Position numbers and translations under genes: made by a program. 36,339 nt of DNA from Bacteroidaceae bacterium (GTDB lineage Bacteria; Bacteroidota; Bacteroidia; Bacteroidales; Bacteroidaceae), in contig JAEESE010000025.1 in NCBI GenBank assembly GCA_016286165.1, positions 1-36,339 of the forward strand. Reading direction: 5' to 3'. This document shows, one piece after another, positions 33,401 through 36,339 of the stretch (positions are counted from its first letter, which is position 1; each line of letters begins with the position of its first letter). The notes below the pieces were generated by a model. The model saw only the letters and a program-made list of their open reading frames with translations. It had not been told where the DNA came from and made no database searches.

Positions 33401-35878
33401 AGGAGTACTCCAGCTGCAGATGTCGAGCGTGGTAAGAGCTGTGCAACCTTGGAACATATAGCTCGTATCTTCAAGCTTGGTGGCGTTCCATCCACTCAGA
33501 GCGAGGGTGGTAAGGGAGGTGCACTCTTGGAACATGCTGCTCACATTTTTGAGGTTGCTGGTGTTGAGGACACTGATGCCGGGGATACTGGTGAGGTGTG
33601 TACAGCCTCTGAACATGGAACTCATGTTGGTGACGCTGGCGGTGTTGTAACTGCTCAAGTTGAGGGTAACAAGGGCAGCGCAATTACAAAACATCCAATC
33701 CATGTTGGTGACATTGGCGGTGTTCCAGCCGCTGCCGTACGTGATGCTCTCCAGCATGCTACACCCTTTGAACATGCTGCTCATCAGGGTAACGTTACTG
33801 GTATTGTACTTGCTCAGGTTGATGGCGGTAAAGGCGGAGCAACCTTCAAACAGACTACTCATATTCTCCACTTGACTGGTGTTCCAGTCGCTGCCGTACG
33901 TGATGCCCCTCAGATTGGTGCAGCCAGCGAACATGCCACCCATGTTGGTGACGCTAGAAGTGTTGTACTTGCTAAGGTCGAGGGTGGTAAAGGCGGAGCA
34001 GTTGCCAAACATCCCGCTCATGTTCGTCACCTTGCTTGTATCCCAGTTGCTGCCGTAGGTGATGCTTGTCAGATTGGTGCAGCCATTGAACATACCACCC
34101 ATATTGGTGACGTTCTTGGTGTTGATCGTATTCAGATTGAGGCTGGTGAGGGATGAGCAGTTGCTGAACATGCTGTTCATATTGGTGATGTGGCTGGTGT
34201 TGAACGAGCTCCAAACGATGCTGGTGAGGGAGGAGCAGCCTGAGAACAGACTGTTCAAACTGGTCAGATTGGTATTCGTCCAGCCTCTGCCGAACGTGAC
34301 GCTATTCAATGCGGTACAGCCTGCGAAGATGTTGCTGATGTCGGTGACGTTCGCCGTGTTGAAACTGCTCAAATTGACTGCACGAAGGCTGCTGCAGCCA
34401 CTGAACATGGAGCTCAAGTCGGTAGCGCAGCCGATATTGAACGAGTTCATGTTGATAGTGGTGAGCGCGGGGAGGTTGGCAAACAGACTGCTCAAACTGG
34501 TGAGCAAGGTATTCGTCCAGCCGCTGACGTTAAGGGAGGCGAGCTTGGTGCAGTTTTTGAACATATCGCTATAGTGGGTAAGCTTGGAGATGTTCCAACC
34601 GCTCAGGTTCAGGGTAACAAGATTGCTACAGCCTTCAAACATATGGCTCACGTTCTCGACGTTGCCAACGTTAAAGCTACTCAGGTCGAGACTGCTGAGT
34701 GCGGAGCAGTCTTTGAACATGCAGTAGGTGGTGGTAAGCTTGCTGTTCGTCCAGCCGCTGCCGAATGTGATGCTCCCCAAAGATGTGCAACCTTCGAATA
34801 TGCCGTTTATAGAGGTTACGTTACCAGTGTTGAACGAACTCAGGTTCAGACTGGTGAGCGCGGAGCAGGCTTCAAACATGTAGCTTATATCGGTGACCTT
34901 GCTGGTGTTCCAGTTACTTCCGAACGTGATGCCCGTCAGAGCGTTGCAGTTGTAGAACATGTTGTTCATGTCGGTGACCTTAGCGGTGTTGAACGAGCTC
35001 AGGTCGAGGCTGGTGAGGGTTTTGCAGCCACGGAACATGCCAGCCATATTGGTGACTGCAGGGGTTTTGAAATTCGTAAGGTTAATGTTGATGAGGCTAT
35101 AGAGGTTTGCGAAAAAATCGCTCATGTCGGTTATCAGGGGGTTGGTCCAACCTCTGACGTCGAGGGAGCCGAGGCGAGTGCAGCCTTGGAACATATCGGT
35201 AAGATTGGTAAGCTTGGCAGTGTTCCATCCACTCAGGTTGAGGGCGATGAGATCATCGCAATTTTCGAACATACTGCCCATGTTTGTGACATTAGAGACG
35301 TTCCAGTTACTTAGGTTGAGACTGACAAAGGCACGGCAGTTATAAAACATCTGCCTCATGTTCGTCACCTTACTGGTGTCCCAGCTACTAAAATCCAGAT
35401 TGAGGCTGGGGAGCTGCCAGCAGTTGTAGAACATATTGTTCATGTCTGTCACCTGACTAGTGTTGAGGTTTTCGAGGCCTGTGACAGAATTCAACCGTTC
35501 CATATTACGAAACCAGCCCGCCGTAGTGGTGGGGCGTGCTGCGGCAAACGAAGCATCGAACACTACAGTAGCCATGTGTCGAGTGTAATCATTGTTGTAT
35601 CCACGCCACCACTCGGGTGTCTCACCGACAGCGTTCAGCGAGAAAGTGAGTATGCCCTCGCCTGTATGAGAACTGCGGTTGCTGTCGTAGTAGAAGGTCA
35701 TCACATCGACGCCTTCTCTATAGTCGACTACTGCATACGCTTCATTCGCTTGCGCAGAAGCTGTTGTTGTGCCCACAAGGGCGAACAGAACTACTAATAG
35801 AAGCCTGAAAAGGCCTACCCTACCCCATCCTCTCAGGGAAACGGGGAATACGTGTTTGAAAAACTGCCGAGCTTTCAT
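27467..35878 (-). CDS. Giant BspA-like DUF285 repeat surface protein with dockerin-like C-terminus
   Basis: 2803 residues. A long signal peptide (about 1-44, ending TTTASAQA) is followed by four blocks of BspA/DUF285 leucine-rich modules of about 23 residues (FNTSNVTNMSSMFSGCSSL-type). By hand count of the xxMFxxC landmark there are 28 + 9 + 8 + 11 = 56 modules. Block 1 spans about 60-900, then four tandem ~195-residue repeats (about 905-1683), then blocks 2-4 (about 1683-2740). Each later block opens with a YAVYNGGTLTFYYDxxR strand pair and ARPTSTYxWFxxM. The C-terminus (about 2742-2803) has two Ca-binding segments, GDVNGDGSITIADVTALVNI and DVNGDESITIADVTALVNI, as in dockerin. Other BspA-like proteins bind host or microbial surfaces; adhesion is an inference. 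The frame is open throughout despite heavy repetition. Confidence 0.93.
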   Translation of the reverse strand: MKARQFFKHVFPVSLRGWGRVGLFRLLLVVLFALVGTTTASAQANEAYAVVDYREGVDVMTFYYDSNRSSHTGEGILTFSLNAVGETPEWWRGYNNDYTRHMATVVFDASFAAARPTTTAGWFRNMERLNSVTGLENLNTSQVTDMNNMFYNCWQLPSLNLDFSSWDTSKVTNMRQMFYNCRAFVSLNLSNWNVSNVTNMGSMFENCDDLIALNLSGWNTAKLTNLTDMFQGCTRLGSLDVRGWTNPLITDMSDFFANLYSLININLTNFKTPAVTNMAGMFRGCKTLTSLDLSSFNTAKVTDMNNMFYNCNALTGITFGSNWNTSKVTDISYMFEACSALTSLNLSSFNTGNVTSINGIFEGCTSLGSITFGSGWTNSKLTTTYCMFKDCSALSSLDLSSFNVGNVENVSHMFEGCSNLVTLNLSGWNISKLTHYSDMFKNCTKLASLNVSGWTNTLLTSLSSLFANLPALTTINMNSFNIGCATDLSSMFSGCSSLRAVNLSSFNTANVTDISNIFAGCTALNSVTFGRGWTNTNLTSLNSLFSGCSSLTSIVWSSFNTSHITNMNSMFSNCSSLTSLNLNTINTKNVTNMGGMFNGCTNLTSITYGSNWDTSKVTNMSGMFGNCSAFTTLDLSKYNTSSVTNMGGMFAGCTNLRGITYGSDWNTSQVENMSSLFEGCSAFTAINLSKYNTSNVTLMSSMFKGCSMLESITYGSGWNTANVTNMDWMFCNCAALVTLNLSSYNTASVTNMSSMFRGCTHLTSIPGISVLNTSNLKNVSSMFQECTSLTTLALSGWNATKLEDTSYMFQGCTALTTLDICSWSTPMLFILEYMFANCSNLTTVYAGSGWVTPDKWPYWADHMFQGCSSKLKGSQGTTWSSSNPDDNTYARIDGGTNRPGYFTEKEVKYGLRVGGVEVTNGNASRITGTGISGSVSFDISTHTLTLSNATITNASSYGGIYTGYDYAFSDLTINLVRDNTLNVTGGYTAIALRQNTTFTGTGSLSGWGVCRVFGGKKLTVDGGCHISGNNIYGDSKQETLVVKGAATKVDLTGTISSFTSVTLQNGLVYSKPVGGSYDTTNKYVVDANGNKATGVSISNTCNYGLLIGNIAVTNQNASNVTGTGITGSVKFDASTHTLTLTNATISTSSMNGISTSSSYPFSDLTIKLVGNNTISSGNYASIVSTHNTTITGTGTLTGGNLYIYYGKSLTISGGCTTTLKSLNGASKAETLVVKGASTKVQLSNNISGFASVSLQDGLSYTSPVGGSYDTTNKYVVDANGNKATGVSIGYLTEYGLKIAGTAVTNLNASNITGSGITGSVKFEASTHTLTLTNATITSSTAAGIVQENGYSFDDLTIKLVGTNAINLSGSWIPVVVQRNTTITGTGTLTTGLIKVYNGKELTIGGGCTVNVSNVTGTEKTETLVLRNAQTKLTSSTNIRDFASVTLYDGLNISAPAGGYYDTTKKAVVNSAGNIVTGVTISNNTDYEYGVNVAGVPVKVSNASNITGTGISGSVSFNPDTRVLTLTNATITSSTSPGIQVSTNYAFDHLTINLVGNNVLNITGYIAIPLRCNTTITGTGSLSLGGGNIDMRDNKNLVIEGGCSLTAYSIGGGSSTSSAALTVRGSDTQVNLTFGFFYFGSVTLEDGLYYEKPLGGYYDTTTRYMADSNGNKWTNGVIVKKAPPYVAYNSSNNTLTFYHDGQISAHVGAGETVYYLNEDDNDPNWYDDGNGICGNVTKVVFDPSFAAARPTSTYHWFAEMSELTNITGIENLNTEDVTVMASMFWDCTNLPSVDVSGFNTQNVTDMSCMFAECYELTSLDVSGWNTSNVTNMNYLFGSCGELTSLDVSHFNTAKVTDMSNMFDGCSGLTSLDLSSFNTAKVTDMSYMFNYCSGLTNLDLSSFNTANVTKMYCMFRYCSGLTSIDLSSFNTAKVTDMSSMFYKCSGLTSLDLSSFNTANVTDMSDMFRLCESLITINVGDGWSTAAVTQSGNMFLYCSSLVGGMGTTYDASHVDKTYARIDAGTGNPGYLSEKAYSYAVLNEGVLTFYFDGQRSWRPGTSYVLKTGNTTPGWYDNRTEVSRVVFDPSFADARPTSTYSWFNGMSNLVSIEGIEYLNTSSVTTMKAMFSGCRILEDLDVSGFNTANVTNMSSMFSSCRALTQLNLANFDTGKVTDMAYMFSQCYGLTELDLTSFNTANVTTMREMFYLCTNLTSLDVSSFNTANVTSFYDTFNRCRSLTYLDLSNFDTKKVTTMYYMFNECTSLKILDLSSFETPSVKNFQYTFFGCSNLESIYAGNWSGASKEYDTYMFAGCTKIKGSEGTTYVDQFKAFTYAHIDGGPSNPGYFSEKPFAYAVYNGGTLTFYYDAKRSTRTGTSYDLNEGANNPGWVTDKNNRNVTAVVFDAKFVNARPTSTYRWFYGMYSLASITGLENLNTSEVTNMNGMFAGCELTLDLSHFDTQKVTDMGSMFEACAMESLDLSSFDTRNVTTMVYMFGDCSIKDLNLISFNTENVTNMSSMFYECSSLTTLDLSSFNTSNVTNMNSMFFDCACLTSLDLSSFDTRNVTNMESMFCECSDLMNLNVSSFNTSNVTSMGSMFGGCGSLTSLDVSSFNTEATTNMSYMFASCTNLTTLDVSSLNTASATNMSTMFSACSSLTSLDLSGFNTAAATNMSYMFSGCTNLKTIYVGDSWTTANVTTSSYMFRNCSTNLKGGQGTTWSDTNPVDKTYAHIDGGTSNPGYFSEKPAFLLGDVNGDGSITIADVTALVNIILGKDTAGQYNHSAADVNGDESITIADVTALVNIILGK
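30830..33160 (-). repeat. Four tandem ~580-bp coding repeats inside the giant gene
   Basis: Copies begin near 33155, 32575, 32000 and 31425. Each encodes ~195 residues starting YGLxIxGxxV, then NASNxTGTGI(S/T)GSV, HTLTLTNATI, DLTIxLVGxN, NTTITGTG, GGC, a VVKGAxTKV strand and GGxYDTTxKYVxDxNGN. The pattern suggests a right-handed beta-helix or stacked beta module; I cannot name the family. Confidence 0.8.
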
Positions 35879-36199
35879 AAGTGCAATATTCTTTTTGGTT
35901 TTCTACTAAAGTTAGTTCTTTCGGAGGCAAAGATACAAAAAATGTTGAATAGTGTTTAAAAAAAAGGAGAAAATGAGAGAATAAATGGAAAAAAGGAACG
36001 GCAGAGCAAAAAAGCGCAGTTAAGGACTGTCTTGTTTAGGAGTTCTTGAAGGGTCAAGCGTCGCAAGCGCCGAGCGAAAGAAGTTGTTTTTTAGGAGTTA
36101 AAGGAGTTGTTTTTTAGGAGTTAAAGAAGTTAAGGAGTTAAAGGAGTTAAGACGATACCATCAAGACGAGTTATCATCCTCAGGCAAACTTTTAGGCAA
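35879..36199. repeat. Gene-free upstream region with GGAGTTAA repeats
   Basis: After the -7 box there is an A-rich stretch, an inverted GCGTCGCAAGCGCCGAGCG repeat (about 36058-36077) and a run of GGAGTTAAAGGAGTT phrases from about 36090 to 36150. No gene is seen. Confidence 0.65.
35928..35935 (-). promoter_or_regulatory. -7 box of the giant surface-protein gene
   Basis: TATCTTTG on the minus strand, 49 bp before the ATG at 35878. No good -33 TTG is present at the expected distance. Confidence 0.5.
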
Positions 36200-36339
36200 T
36201 GATATAGGAGTTGACCTGCAAACCCCGTAGGGGCGACGGATATTAGGCAGGGCGTGAAGCGGAGCGGAACCCCTGCTCAAAGAGTTGATGTATATAGAGT
36301 GCCGTAGGTACGACGGAATTATTGAGCTTGTTCCTGCGT
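36200..36339. repeat. MITE-like element R2, copy 2 (cut by window edge)
   Basis: Begins TGATATAGGAGTTGACCTGC, then ACCCCGTAGGGGCGACGG, ATATTAGGCAGGG, GGAACCCCTGCTC and ATATAGAGTGCCGTAGGTACG. Same order as the copy at 25962-26210; the right arm lies outside the window. Confidence 0.85.

Overview
The window is a join of two unrelated bacterial genomes. Bases 1 to about 5425 are AT-rich, with Shine-Dalgarno-type and sigma70-like signals and ATGA-coupled genes. Gene content and style (two-gene methionine synthase, BtuFCD-type importer) suggest a Treponema-like spirochaete or a similar low-GC anaerobe. From about 5425 to the end, the sequence is about half GC and typical of Bacteroidales, most like Prevotella. 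It has TAnnTTTG -7 boxes, no Shine-Dalgarno sequences, a C10 protease with a Prevotella-style C-terminal tail, TonB-dependent uptake, and intergenic regions full of short repeats. At the join, two convergent genes are cut in mid-frame: an ABC ATPase from the left and a DUF4832-like protein from the right. No mobile element or att site lies between them. The simplest reading is a metagenomic assembly chimera, and gene order across position 5425 should not be trusted.

Left part: a minus-strand pair encodes a MetH reactivation protein followed by a MetH that lacks that domain. It is divergent from btuF-btuC-btuD', an ABC importer probably for cobalamin, the MetH cofactor. The 69-bp divergent region has a palindromic TTGCAA that can act as a -35 box in both directions.

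Right part, in order: truncated DUF4832 protein; small TSCPD protein; tRNA-Ser(GCT); a minus-strand housekeeping block (map, four-helix-bundle protein, tsaD, cinA-type amidase, rpmB, rpmG, DUF4295); a secreted C10 cysteine protease; an acidic-tailed unknown protein with a Na+/solute symporter; tRNA-Ala(GGC); a zinc-ribbon membrane protein; the histidine genes hisD-hisC-hisB; a His/Cys-rich membrane protein with a His-rich TonB receptor (probable metal uptake); a small lipoprotein; and a 2803-residue BspA-like surface protein with 56 DUF285-type modules, four 195-residue repeats and a dockerin-like C-terminus.

The most unusual material is repetitive DNA. (1) A family of short hairpins has a 3-nt loop, freely varying but perfectly paired stems and a conserved GGTTA/GGTGAG flank; it has invaded tsaD in frame and formed the tail of the four-helix-bundle gene. 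(2) An inverted pair of elements at 19093-19420 and 27007-27268 has equal-length 152-bp flanks around 22-bp arrays of 8 and 5 units. (3) A roughly 250-bp MITE-like element with inverted arms occurs at 25962-26210 and at the right edge. (4) An array of twelve 8-bp TGTYAACT units lies just after the giant surface-protein gene. I see no CRISPR, phage, transposase or classical defence system.
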